From Flavobacteriales bacterium (GTDB lineage: Bacteria > Bacteroidota > Bacteroidia > Flavobacteriales_G > Salibacteraceae): a stretch of DNA of 36,175 bases. Location of the stretch: positions 1 through 36,175 of the forward strand of contig DNTB01000028.1 of assembly GCA_003499525.1 (NCBI GenBank), read 5' to 3'. The position numbers and the translations under genes are program-made. Within the stretch, counting starts at the first letter, position 1, and each line of letters opens with the position of its first letter. Of this stretch, positions 7,922-15,761 are shown piece by piece. Under the pieces are notes generated by a model. The model was given only the letters and a program-made list of their open reading frames with translations. It was not told where the DNA came from and ran no database searches.

Positions 7922-9433
7922 ATGAAAAAAGCTATACTCATTCTTATCATCGGTTTTTACATTAGCCTTTCAGCTCAGTCTCAAATCACCATAGATTCAT
8001 CGGACATTGGCTCGCCGGGCGATGTCATCAGTTGGGTTGAGGACACCCTGACCAGCGGTCTTACCGTTAGCGCGGCATCACCGAATATGCAAACTTGGGA
8101 TTTCTCGTCACTTGGTGCTACTGGAAACCAACAAGTGATTTTTTCTATTCCTTCAAGTGTACCTGGGGGCAGTCAATTTCCGGATGCCAATTTGGCTCTC
8201 AACCTGGGCGGGCTTGATGTGTTTCTGGAAAAGCGTCAGGATGCTATTGAAATTATTGGGGTATCCGGAGATCTTCTCGGGCAGGGAGCTATAGTGGCCC
8301 GGTTCGATGCCCCATACAAGTTATTGAGCTTTCCCGGGAATTATGGTGACAGCTATAATGAACAAACTACATTCGACTCTACTGCACTGGATATTGATGC
8401 CATTGGAACTGATATTTCAGGTGTAGACTCTGTGCGCTTAGAACGAACTGTACTCAATGAAAATACCATCGACGCGTGGGGTGAGATCATTCTGCCCAAT
8501 GGAACAGAACAAGTATTGCGAATTTATTCAAAGGAAACCACCACAGATGTAGCCACCGGAAGAAGCCCTTTGCTGGGGTGGGTTATTCCTATTTTCAGCA
8601 ATACTGCTGTAACTCACTACTACAGGTATATAGCCAAGGGACTTGACTATTTTGTAGTAGAAGTTGTGGCCGATCAGCCCGAAGGAAATGTGGTTATTGC
8701 AAGATATCAGAATACAGGAGGGGTGTTGGCCACAGTTAACAGTTATGCGCAGCCCAGCTGCAATGGTTTTTCTGATGGCTTTGCTGAGGCCAGTGTATTT
8801 GGTGGTATTCCCCCTTTCTCTTACCAATGGAGTGATGGACAAACTACTGCAATAGCATCGAATCTTACCGCAGGTAATTATCAGGTAACAGCTTCTGACG
8901 GTACAGGAGACTCAAGCATAGCAAGCATTATTCTTTCTGAGCCAGATATGCTGGTAGTTTCAGAACAAAACATTTCAGGCGATAACGGTAGCGGCAATGG
9001 GGCCATTCAGATTTCCGTAACCGGAGGTACCGCTATTACGGGTTATGCATACGAATGGAGTAATGGAGATTTCACTCAAAACATCAATGATCTGGTAGCG
9101 GGTGACTATACCGTTACCGTTACCGATGACAACGGCTGCCAGGACACAGCTTCATTCAACGTACCAACGGTAAGCGGCTTAACTGATATTGAGCAATCCG
9201 GGCTGCTATCTGTATTTCCAAATCCGGTAAATGACGGACAGCTATTCTTTAAGGCAGAGCGTCAATTTGCGTATGAAGTGAGCATTACCTCGCTCACCGG
9301 AGCACGGTTAGGTCGATATCAGTTCAATGGAGATGCGGCTATGAACTTGAGTGACATGCAACCTGGAATATATTTTCTCTCTTTCCAAATAAATGGTAAA
9401 GGCTATTTCAAGAAGCTCATCCTGACGGACTAA
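7922..9433 (+). CDS. T9SS-exported protein with two SprB-like repeats
   Basis: Secreted or surface-attached protein of 503 residues. A signal peptide ends near residue 20 (SLSAQSQ). Residues about 21-265 form a beta-rich domain I do not recognise. Two SprB-like repeats follow at about 271-341 and 344-415; both show the GG..P/G-YxWSNG..T..I..L.AG.Y.VTxxD pattern. A type A T9SS sorting domain ends the protein (about 428-503, beginning LSVFPNPVNDG and ending FKKLILTD). It likely crosses the outer membrane through the type IX system and has its tail removed. Its role (adhesion, gliding or another) is not shown by sequence. It shares its last 4 bases with the convergent acetate kinase gene. Confidence 0.85.
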   Translation: MKKAILILIIGFYISLSAQSQITIDSSDIGSPGDVISWVEDTLTSGLTVSAASPNMQTWDFSSLGATGNQQVIFSIPSSVPGGSQFPDANLALNLGGLDVFLEKRQDAIEIIGVSGDLLGQGAIVARFDAPYKLLSFPGNYGDSYNEQTTFDSTALDIDAIGTDISGVDSVRLERTVLNENTIDAWGEIILPNGTEQVLRIYSKETTTDVATGRSPLLGWVIPIFSNTAVTHYYRYIAKGLDYFVVEVVADQPEGNVVIARYQNTGGVLATVNSYAQPSCNGFSDGFAEASVFGGIPPFSYQWSDGQTTAIASNLTAGNYQVTASDGTGDSSIASIILSEPDMLVVSEQNISGDNGSGNGAIQISVTGGTAITGYAYEWSNGDFTQNINDLVAGDYTVTVTDDNGCQDTASFNVPTVSGLTDIEQSGLLSVFPNPVNDGQLFFKAERQFAYEVSITSLTGARLGRYQFNGDAAMNLSDMQPGIYFLSFQINGKGYFKKLILTD

Positions 9434-10644
9434 AGTGCTTCCTGATGCTGTAGCATGCGGAATGACTCATTGGCGATTTCCAGTTCTTCGTTGGTAGGTA
9501 CTGTAAGCACCTTAACGAGAGAATCAGTAGTGGATAATTCATTTACCTCTTGTGAACTCCTTAAGGATTCATTTGCCTCGTAATTGAACTGAATTCCAAG
9601 CGGTTCCAAATTGGAGCAAACCATCCTTCTTATAAGTGGGCTGTTTTCTCCTACACCTGCAGTAAAAATGACAGCATCCAGTGGGGAGCCCACAACTGCC
9701 ATATAGGCTCCGATGAACTTTTTGATACGATAGGTGTACAACTCGATTGCTAACCTCGCCGATTCATCGCCCTGCTCGTAGCGAATGGAAAGTTCTCTCA
9801 TGTCATTGTCACCGGCGACTCCTTTGAGACCGCTGTTTTTTCCCAACAATTTTTTCACTTCAGAAGTTCCCATTCCAATATCCTCAACGAGATGCAGAAC
9901 GACTCCCGGGTCAATATCTCCAATTCGAGTGCCCATCATAAGACCTCCGATAGTGGTCATGCCCAAAGAAGTGTCTACCGATCTACCATTTTTAATAGCC
10001 GTTGCACTGCAACCATTACCTAAATGAAGGGTGATGAAATTGCACTCCTTCAGGTCTTTATTCAAATAGTCAGCAGCTCTTTTCGCCACATAACTGTGCG
10101 AGGTGCCGTGAAACCCGTATTTCCGGATTCCATAACGCTCATAAAACTCTGGTGGGAGGGGTTCACGATAAGCATTCATAGGTAAAGTCTGGTGAAAAGC
10201 CGTATCAAATACCGCTACCTGTATCGCGTGTTTAAACACTTTTTCTGATTCTTCAATCCCCAATAGATTTGGCGGGTTATGAAGTGGGGCCAGGTTGCTT
10301 AACTCCCGAACCGTGTCTTTTACTGCATCATCTACTACCACAGTATCATGAAACTTCTCTCCACCGTGCACCACTCTGTGTCCCACAGCCTGAATCTCTT
10401 CTTCACTTGCAACTATACCGTACTGATCATTCAGCAAGAATTCGGAAATGGCCTCCAAACCGTCCTTGTGGTTTAAAACTCTCCTAATAATATCTATCTT
10501 ATTGTCATCATATTTAAAATGAAGAGCCCCTTCATTTTCTCCAATGCGTTCGACCAGTCCAGAGGCAAGTAAATCCCTTGTTGGCATCAGATACAAGGCA
10601 AACTTTATGGATGAACTACCTGAGTTAATAACGAGAATTTTCAT
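9430..10644 (-). CDS. ackA: Acetate kinase
   Basis: Makes ATP from acetyl phosphate, or the reverse. Signature blocks: VINSGSSSIKFALY at the N-terminus, GHRVVHGGEKF, AVFDTAFHQTLP, YGFHGTSHSYV, ITLHLGNGCS, VDTSLGMTTIGGLMMGTRIGDIDPG and FTAGVGENS. The length of 404 is typical. The partner phosphotransacetylase (pta) is not adjacent, unlike many bacteria. The stop overlaps the convergent T9SS cargo gene by 4 bases, so no separate terminator fits between them. A -7 box lies 17 bases upstream of the ATG. Confidence 0.97.
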   Translation of the reverse strand: MKILVINSGSSSIKFALYLMPTRDLLASGLVERIGENEGALHFKYDDNKIDIIRRVLNHKDGLEAISEFLLNDQYGIVASEEEIQAVGHRVVHGGEKFHDTVVVDDAVKDTVRELSNLAPLHNPPNLLGIEESEKVFKHAIQVAVFDTAFHQTLPMNAYREPLPPEFYERYGIRKYGFHGTSHSYVAKRAADYLNKDLKECNFITLHLGNGCSATAIKNGRSVDTSLGMTTIGGLMMGTRIGDIDPGVVLHLVEDIGMGTSEVKKLLGKNSGLKGVAGDNDMRELSIRYEQGDESARLAIELYTYRIKKFIGAYMAVVGSPLDAVIFTAGVGENSPLIRRMVCSNLEPLGIQFNYEANESLRSSQEVNELSTTDSLVKVLTVPTNEELEIANESFRMLQHQEAL

Positions 10645-10661
10645 GCTATAAAATTGTGGTG

Positions 10662-10669
10662 CAAAGGTA
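10662..10669 (-). promoter_or_regulatory. Candidate -7 box for ackA
   Basis: On the minus strand this reads TACCTTTG followed by CACC, a full match to TAnnTTTG, 17 bases before the ackA ATG. It lies in the 47-base gap after the GHMP kinase gene, so ackA can be transcribed on its own. No -33 element at ideal spacing is visible. Confidence 0.5.
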
Positions 10670-10691
10670 CGTCAGTAGAGCGTGAGATTGC

Positions 10692-11609
10692 CTAAAGCAA
10701 AGCGATTTCATTAAACCTTAATATGGTATGAAACCCCCTTTCTTTAATATGTTCCAAGGCTTCTTTTTCACCCGCAAAAAGGACAAAATCTCCACCCCAG
10801 GCACCGAGGGATTTAAAAGCCCCAGGAATGTCCTTAAACCATTTATCCGCAACAGCGGGTTGCTTCAAAACTGAGGACATAATCTCCTCATGTTGTTTGA
10901 GCAAAAGTTGAAATTCATCCAAAGCAAGACACTTTGTAATTCTGTGAGACATCTCGGAAATAAGTCTGATCTCATCCTCAAATATGCCCTTTGAGCTCAT
11001 GAATCGGTCTACCTCCGCAGCTGAGCTTTGTTTTTGATTCATGTAAATGAGAAACAGGTCATCCAGAAAAGGAGGGCACCAGTCTACTTCATGCCACACC
11101 GGCTGGTCTTGATTACTGTACAAAATCGGCCTGCTGGCACTTGCACAAGCCACATCATATCCCGACCCGCCCATCGTTCCAGACAGCAGATCGTGGGGCT
11201 TTGTGCTGCTCCACTGAGAAACCAGATCAATCAATGTCGAGCTTGAACCTAAACCCCAATGACGGTTAAATTCTAACCTTGTGTGTACCTCAGAGTTTCT
11301 GAGCTGACCGGAAAAGTCAGGGTTTAATTCGGATGCCTTCTTGAGTATCTGAACTAAAAGATCTGCGGAGTGCTCATCAGAAGAGCTCAGTACATTTAGA
11401 TCATTGCTCAAATGAACATCAAGCCATATATCATCATTGTGATCCCTAGCCTGCCACTTTATTCCTTCCGGATAATTGTAAACGAAAAGATGTTGTCCTT
11501 TTTTTGCTGGTATGGCTAAGGTGGTAGCACCCAACAAGGCCAGATACTCTCCAGTGAGCATAAGCTTACCTCGGGAAAAAAAACTTGAAGGTGTTATTCG
11601 GGTAGTCAT
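10692..11609 (-). CDS. GHMP-family kinase (GYDIA type), probable mevalonate-pathway kinase
   Basis: Small-molecule kinase of the GHMP superfamily, 305 residues. Visible motifs: SRGKLMLTGEYLALLGATTLAIP (substrate side), the glycine-rich phosphate loop HWGLGSSSTLIDLVSQW, the GSGYDVACASA motif that names the GYDIA subgroup, and a C-terminal GAWGGDFVLF. It overlaps HMG-CoA reductase as ATGA, so both are translated from one message and it most likely phosphorylates mevalonate or phosphomevalonate. Which of these it uses cannot be told from sequence. Confidence 0.85.
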   Translation of the reverse strand: MTTRITPSSFFSRGKLMLTGEYLALLGATTLAIPAKKGQHLFVYNYPEGIKWQARDHNDDIWLDVHLSNDLNVLSSSDEHSADLLVQILKKASELNPDFSGQLRNSEVHTRLEFNRHWGLGSSSTLIDLVSQWSSTKPHDLLSGTMGGSGYDVACASASRPILYSNQDQPVWHEVDWCPPFLDDLFLIYMNQKQSSAAEVDRFMSSKGIFEDEIRLISEMSHRITKCLALDEFQLLLKQHEEIMSSVLKQPAVADKWFKDIPGAFKSLGAWGGDFVLFAGEKEALEHIKERGFHTILRFNEIALL

Positions 11610-12934
11610 TTGCCCTTTGGACTCCTTAGTCTTTCGAATTCACTGACTATGGTGCTGTAGTGTGGCACTTTATCCCTGAAGAAATTCTTGAAATACTCCT
11701 TCTCATCTTCGGTAGCTCCCAGTTTATTGAGCACATTGAGTAGGTGCATTTTCATATGGCCTTGCTGAATTCCCGTAGTAGTTAGTGCTCGCAGTGCTCC
11801 AAAGTTCTGTGCCAAACCTGAAACAGCAATTATTTTCATGAGCTCTTCTGCATTAGGATTTCCTAACAATTTATGAGCGAATTTGACCATTGGGTGCAGG
11901 GTGGTCAGGCCTCCAACTGTGCCAAGAGCAAGGGGTATTTCTATCCAGAAACGAAAGGTCCCATTTTTGATTTCGCAGTCCGTTAAGGAACGATACTGTC
12001 CTGTTCTAGCCGCGTAGGTATGCGCTGCTGCTTCTATTGCACGAAAATCGTTTCCTGTGGCAATCACGACAGCATCAATGCCGTTCATAATCCCTTTGTT
12101 ATGGGTGGTTGCACGGTAAGGCTCTATGCGGGCTACGTGAACGGCACGTTCAAATTTCTGAACGAACTCTCCAGCTTCCATTCCATCTACCGCCATGAAC
12201 TCCACGGGACATTCTACTTCTGCCCGGACCAAGCACTCGGGGGTGTAGTTAGAAAGGATGCTCATGATGATTTGTATATCGGCTTCTTTCGGTGAAAAAA
12301 CATCACTCTCCATCATTTCATTCTGAAGCGTTTGAGCAAACTGTTCCAGGCAAGTATTGATAAAGTTAGCCCCCATCGAATCGACGGTATTGAAAGTGGC
12401 TTTGAGCTGATAGTAGTTGGGCTCTTCGTAGTTTTTATTGATCAATACAATATCTTCAATTCCTCCTCCACGAGCGCGCATATTCTTGGTAATGTCTTCC
12501 GTATCTCTAAAAAAGCGATCCTTTACCGTTTGAAACCAGCCCCAAAGCTTGTCGTAATCACCATAATAGACAAAGTGTACATGCCCCACTTTGGTCATAG
12601 ATTTTACTTTGGCGGTGAAGCCCCCGCGATCAAACCAAAAAGATGCTGCCTTAGCTGCCGCTGCAACAACAGAACTCTCTTCAATAGCCATCGGTAGCGC
12701 ATAAATCCTGTTGTTTATCTTGAAATTTGGAGCGATCCCAAAGGGTAAATAGTAGTTTGTGAGTGTGTTTTCGATGAATTCATCGTGAATTTTCTGCAGA
12801 TCTTTATTATCGTTCCAGTACTGTTCGAGGGTCTTCCTGGCTTCTTTTTGGTCGTCAGCAAAATACTTCTCTATGACCCAATCTATTTTTTCCTCTTTGG
12901 TGAATTTCGAAAATCCTTTAATCTGCTTGCCCAT
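11606..12934 (-). CDS. mvaA: Class II hydroxymethylglutaryl-CoA reductase
   Basis: Interconverts HMG-CoA and mevalonate. The class II layout and catalytic residues are all present: Glu in MAIEESSVVAAAA (residues 82-94, E85/E86), Lys280 in HNKGIMNG, Asp296 in ATGNDFRAIEAAAH, and His393 in QQGHMKMH near the C-terminus. Length 442. Annotation pipelines often call this family the degradative type, but pairing with a GHMP kinase, and the known Bacteroidota use of the mevalonate route, point to isoprenoid synthesis. It heads a two-gene operon. Since a terminator hairpin lies just upstream, it needs its own promoter. A TACCTTAG near-match to the -7 box lies within that hairpin, which I do not score highly. 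Confidence 0.95.
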   Translation of the reverse strand: MGKQIKGFSKFTKEEKIDWVIEKYFADDQKEARKTLEQYWNDNKDLQKIHDEFIENTLTNYYLPFGIAPNFKINNRIYALPMAIEESSVVAAAAKAASFWFDRGGFTAKVKSMTKVGHVHFVYYGDYDKLWGWFQTVKDRFFRDTEDITKNMRARGGGIEDIVLINKNYEEPNYYQLKATFNTVDSMGANFINTCLEQFAQTLQNEMMESDVFSPKEADIQIIMSILSNYTPECLVRAEVECPVEFMAVDGMEAGEFVQKFERAVHVARIEPYRATTHNKGIMNGIDAVVIATGNDFRAIEAAAHTYAARTGQYRSLTDCEIKNGTFRFWIEIPLALGTVGGLTTLHPMVKFAHKLLGNPNAEELMKIIAVSGLAQNFGALRALTTTGIQQGHMKMHLLNVLNKLGATEDEKEYFKNFFRDKVPHYSTIVSEFERLRSPKGK

Positions 12935-12952
12935 GCATTGAAAATTTAGAGT

Positions 12953-12981
12953 AAAAAAAAACCTACCGCTAAGGTAGGTTT
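12953..12981 (-). terminator. Rho-independent terminator ending the susCD operon
   Basis: A 9-bp stem (12959-12967 with 12973-12981, arms AAACCTACC/GGTAGGTTT) with a 5-base loop is followed on the minus strand by a run of about nine T residues (A run at 12953-12961 on the plus strand). It lies 23 bases after the stop of the last gene of the SusC/SusD group and before the HMG-CoA reductase start, so it separates the two transcription units. Confidence 0.9.
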
Positions 12982-13003
12982 CATCTATTGAAATTGTTCA
13001 GTA

Positions 13004-13843
13004 TTAATTACAGCCTATATCGACCCGAATTCGATCATCCGACACATCATCCGGCCCAGAATAATTCTTATTTACGGTCTGGATTTGCAAATAATCTATG
13101 GCCTCGCCTTCCTGAAGGTCGAACATCAGCCTGGGTACAAATGTGTTCTTGTAATTGCCGTCGTTCGGGTCTTTTTCCAACCACAACTCCGGATGATTGA
13201 TGATTTCACCATACGAGGCGATAGTGCGCACAGACCCGTCTACCAAGAATGCTCTCAGGAACATAGCGAAGTTATCTGAACCGACAACAGTTTCTGCCAT
13301 GGTAGGTTTGTCTTCTTTTGTCGGGTTATAAATAAAGGTGAAGTAGTCATCTTCAAAAACAACACCTGGTAGTTGACAATATTTGGTATTACAACCCGGA
13401 ATGGGTTCCACGTCTACATGGAGGTCTTCTGTCTTATCTTCATCACAACCGCCACCTTTGAGTCCATCTTTCTTTTTGGCAAGAAATGAGAATCCAATTT
13501 TGTAAATGTCTTTGGGCTCCTCTATTTCGTAAAAAGAGGTGGTGACCATTTTATAGTAATAAATATTGGGGTTATCCGCCGAACGAGTCATCTTATTGTT
13601 CTCGATGGAATTTTCCCAAACTCCATTTCCCAAAACAGGATTGCCGGGCTCCCAGGTCCATAAATAGATGTCATCCTGAGTATCTTTTAATCGCGTGCAT
13701 TCCGTTTTGCTGACGTCAACATAAATGGTAATTGAATCATCCGGATTAAACTTATCCGGTACAATCCACGCTTTTTGTGACCATGATGCTAGCGGTAGCA
13801 TCAGCCCTATTATGATAATTGCTATTCCTTTCATCATCTTCAT
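13004..13843 (-). CDS. Secreted protein in the SusE/F position, unknown family
   Basis: I do not recognise a named family. The 279-residue protein has a signal peptide ending near residue 22 (LASWSQ) and no lipobox cysteine, so it should be periplasmic or secreted; no T9SS tail is visible. The mature start, WIVPDKFNPDDSITIYVD, resembles the N-terminal domain of the amylase at 19004-21871 (IPTFVTQDDSVTIRFD), and both continue with Trp/Tyr-rich beta segments ending in an FxFxxKxxDG or FVFRNGDG motif. Six cysteines lie in the mature protein. It closes the susC-susD-lipoprotein operon, 3 bases after the lipoprotein gene, where SusE/SusF starch-binding proteins usually sit. A glucan-binding role is an inference. 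Confidence 0.75.
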   Translation of the reverse strand: MKMMKGIAIIIIGLMLPLASWSQKAWIVPDKFNPDDSITIYVDVSKTECTRLKDTQDDIYLWTWEPGNPVLGNGVWENSIENNKMTRSADNPNIYYYKMVTTSFYEIEEPKDIYKIGFSFLAKKKDGLKGGGCDEDKTEDLHVDVEPIPGCNTKYCQLPGVVFEDDYFTFIYNPTKEDKPTMAETVVGSDNFAMFLRAFLVDGSVRTIASYGEIINHPELWLEKDPNDGNYKNTFVPRLMFDLQEGEAIDYLQIQTVNKNYSGPDDVSDDRIRVDIGCN

Positions 13844-13846
13844 GGT

Positions 13847-14335
13847 TTATTGTCGCTGAAAACTAAACCTGTAAGCACTCACCACAGTGCTGTTGCACTC
13901 CCGAGGAAATTTCAGATCCAAATTGTTTATGAATTCATTCACCGTAGTTCCCATTTGCAAGACAATCGTGTCTGCCACAGAATCTGCCTGAGTATACAAA
14001 TAGATATAGGCCGGGAAATTAGGATCATCGTACTCCCAGTTTCCACCACTCCCAAAGTAGTTGATGCCTTCGCCTTCTTCTACTGAGTATGAGAAGTCAA
14101 CAGAATTAAAAGTCAGTCTCATAAGACTTGAGGGGTCTGCAGTATAAAAATCAGATAGATCAATTTCATCCTTCAAGACAGACTGCTCATCAATGATGGC
14201 CGCTGAGCTAACTTCCCAGGTGCCGTCTAAACCCTGTACTTTGTCAAATGGCGGGTCTAGGGTAGGAGTCTCTTCCTTCGTACAGCTTAGCAGCACAAAG
14301 GTTGTCAATACTAGTATTATTAAATTTCTTGTCAT
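13847..14335 (-). CDS. Small lipoprotein in the susCD operon, unknown family
   Basis: Lipoprotein of 162 residues from the ATG at 14335, chosen because it begins the signal MTRNLIILVLTTFVLLSC with lipobox cysteine at residue 18. A longer frame starting at 14365 would put an unlikely polar stretch before the signal and overlap susD. The mature part is acidic, with the features LDGTWEVSSAAI, LTFNSVDFSYSVEEGEG and NYFGSGGNWEYDD. This alternation of strands and the leading GxW motif recall lipocalin-like (DUF5004-type) Bacteroidota lipoproteins. It lies between susD and the secreted 13004-13843 protein. It may be a surface accessory for glucan capture; this is by position only. Confidence 0.75.
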   Translation of the reverse strand: MTRNLIILVLTTFVLLSCTKEETPTLDPPFDKVQGLDGTWEVSSAAIIDEQSVLKDEIDLSDFYTADPSSLMRLTFNSVDFSYSVEEGEGINYFGSGGNWEYDDPNFPAYIYLYTQADSVADTIVLQMGTTVNEFINNLDLKFPRECNSTVVSAYRFSFQRQ

Positions 14336-14355
14336 TTGTACTGGTTTATTGTGTT

Positions 14356-15759
14356 CTAATTGCAACCCCCTTCTTCATTCAACTCAAAATTGTTTGTTCT
14401 CTCGGAAATTGGAAATTGGAGAATCATGCCCGGGCAATCCCAGGGAGCATCCCTAATGACGATATCTTCGTTGTGAATTGCAGCGAGTCTTTTGAGCTCG
14501 TTAACTCGATTACCTTCTCCGATCATTTCAATTCTTCGTTCGTATAGTGCGCGTTCTATAATTTGAGTCGCGCCTGCTCCAGCACCAATAATATCTGTTC
14601 TACCAGCCCGGAGAATAATATCATTGACGTCCTGCCGTGCTGTTTCAAGATCACTGTTGGTCCTTGCCAATGCTTCAGCTCTCAGCAGCTTCATATCAGT
14701 TATATGAATTACAGGCACATTAAATAAATCATTGTCAAACTTTACCAGTGCGAAAAGCTCATTTTCAGTTCCTTCATTTAAAACAAAAAACCAATTAGCT
14801 CTCATATCCAATTGGGGATTTAGGCCGGAATTAAAATATTCTGTCATAAAATCTCTGCTCACGGTAAGGCGAATATCTCCAGGTCTGTAATTATCTACAA
14901 ATCCACTAGCCCTGTTATCATTACTCGGGTCTGTACTGATCGTAGTGAACACAGCCTCGGGACTTCTATTATCTATTCCAACGTAACTAAACCTATCTGT
15001 AGTTGGGTCCAGGGAGTAACGCCCTGAATTTATAATCAAACTGGCATAATTGGCTGCATCATCATAACGGCCCATTTGGAAATACATCTTGGCTAAAAAT
15101 CCATATGCTGCGTACTTATCTGCATAATTGCCATTTTCCTCCGGAAGATTATCTGCCGCAAAGATCAAGTCATCTTCTATTGCCGCGTAGGCTGTAGCTA
15201 CATCCTCTCGTGGATTTGGTTCTGTAATTACCGATTGAACAACTGCAATTCCGGGATGCGAATTATCTACGGTATAGCCATACGGTTGAGCAAATAACCG
15301 CACTATATCAAAATGTGCAATAGCTCTTAAAAAATATGCTTCTGCGATTATTCTCTCCTTCTCACCATCTTCAAAACCACTGATTACATCAACACGCCTC
15401 AAAAGGCTGTTGCAGCGCTGAATGGCGATGTAAGGATCAAGAAAATAGCTCGATATACTACCGTTAAAGAAGTTCGTCCTTCTGTTGTACACTTCTGTAT
15501 AATCATCCTGAGATATAGGAGCAGCCAGATTATCACTCAGCAATTCGTAGAAGTTTTGCGACCTTCCATTGAAATAGTTAGCCGTAACATCGTATGTGCC
15601 TACCAACAGTTCCTGAACTTGCTCTGGAGTGTTGATGGACTCTTCACCCACGAACAATCCATCACCCTTTGGTTCTACTGTGAGTGCGTCCTCGCAGCCT
15701 GATGCTATGAGGAGCAGTATTGTGCCTATTCCAATTGCTATTATTCTTAAGTTTCTCAT
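14356..15759 (-). CDS. susD: SusD/RagB-family starch-binding outer-membrane lipoprotein
   Basis: Surface lipoprotein that lids the SusC barrel and captures glycan. The signal peptide ends in LIASGC with lipid cysteine 22. The N-terminal SusD-like region has the family element AYFLRAIAHFDIVRLFAQPYG (about residues 145-165) within the TPR-like helices, followed by YAAYGFLAKMYFQMGRYDDAANYA. The C-terminal half has IIERALYERRIEMIGEGNRVNELKR, also typical. Length 467 is near normal. It begins 2 bases after susC. By locus context, its ligand is most likely an alpha-glucan such as maltodextrin. Confidence 0.95.
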   Translation of the reverse strand: MRNLRIIAIGIGTILLLIASGCEDALTVEPKGDGLFVGEESINTPEQVQELLVGTYDVTANYFNGRSQNFYELLSDNLAAPISQDDYTEVYNRRTNFFNGSISSYFLDPYIAIQRCNSLLRRVDVISGFEDGEKERIIAEAYFLRAIAHFDIVRLFAQPYGYTVDNSHPGIAVVQSVITEPNPREDVATAYAAIEDDLIFAADNLPEENGNYADKYAAYGFLAKMYFQMGRYDDAANYASLIINSGRYSLDPTTDRFSYVGIDNRSPEAVFTTISTDPSNDNRASGFVDNYRPGDIRLTVSRDFMTEYFNSGLNPQLDMRANWFFVLNEGTENELFALVKFDNDLFNVPVIHITDMKLLRAEALARTNSDLETARQDVNDIILRAGRTDIIGAGAGATQIIERALYERRIEMIGEGNRVNELKRLAAIHNEDIVIRDAPWDCPGMILQFPISERTNNFELNEEGGCN

Positions 15760-15761
15760 GA

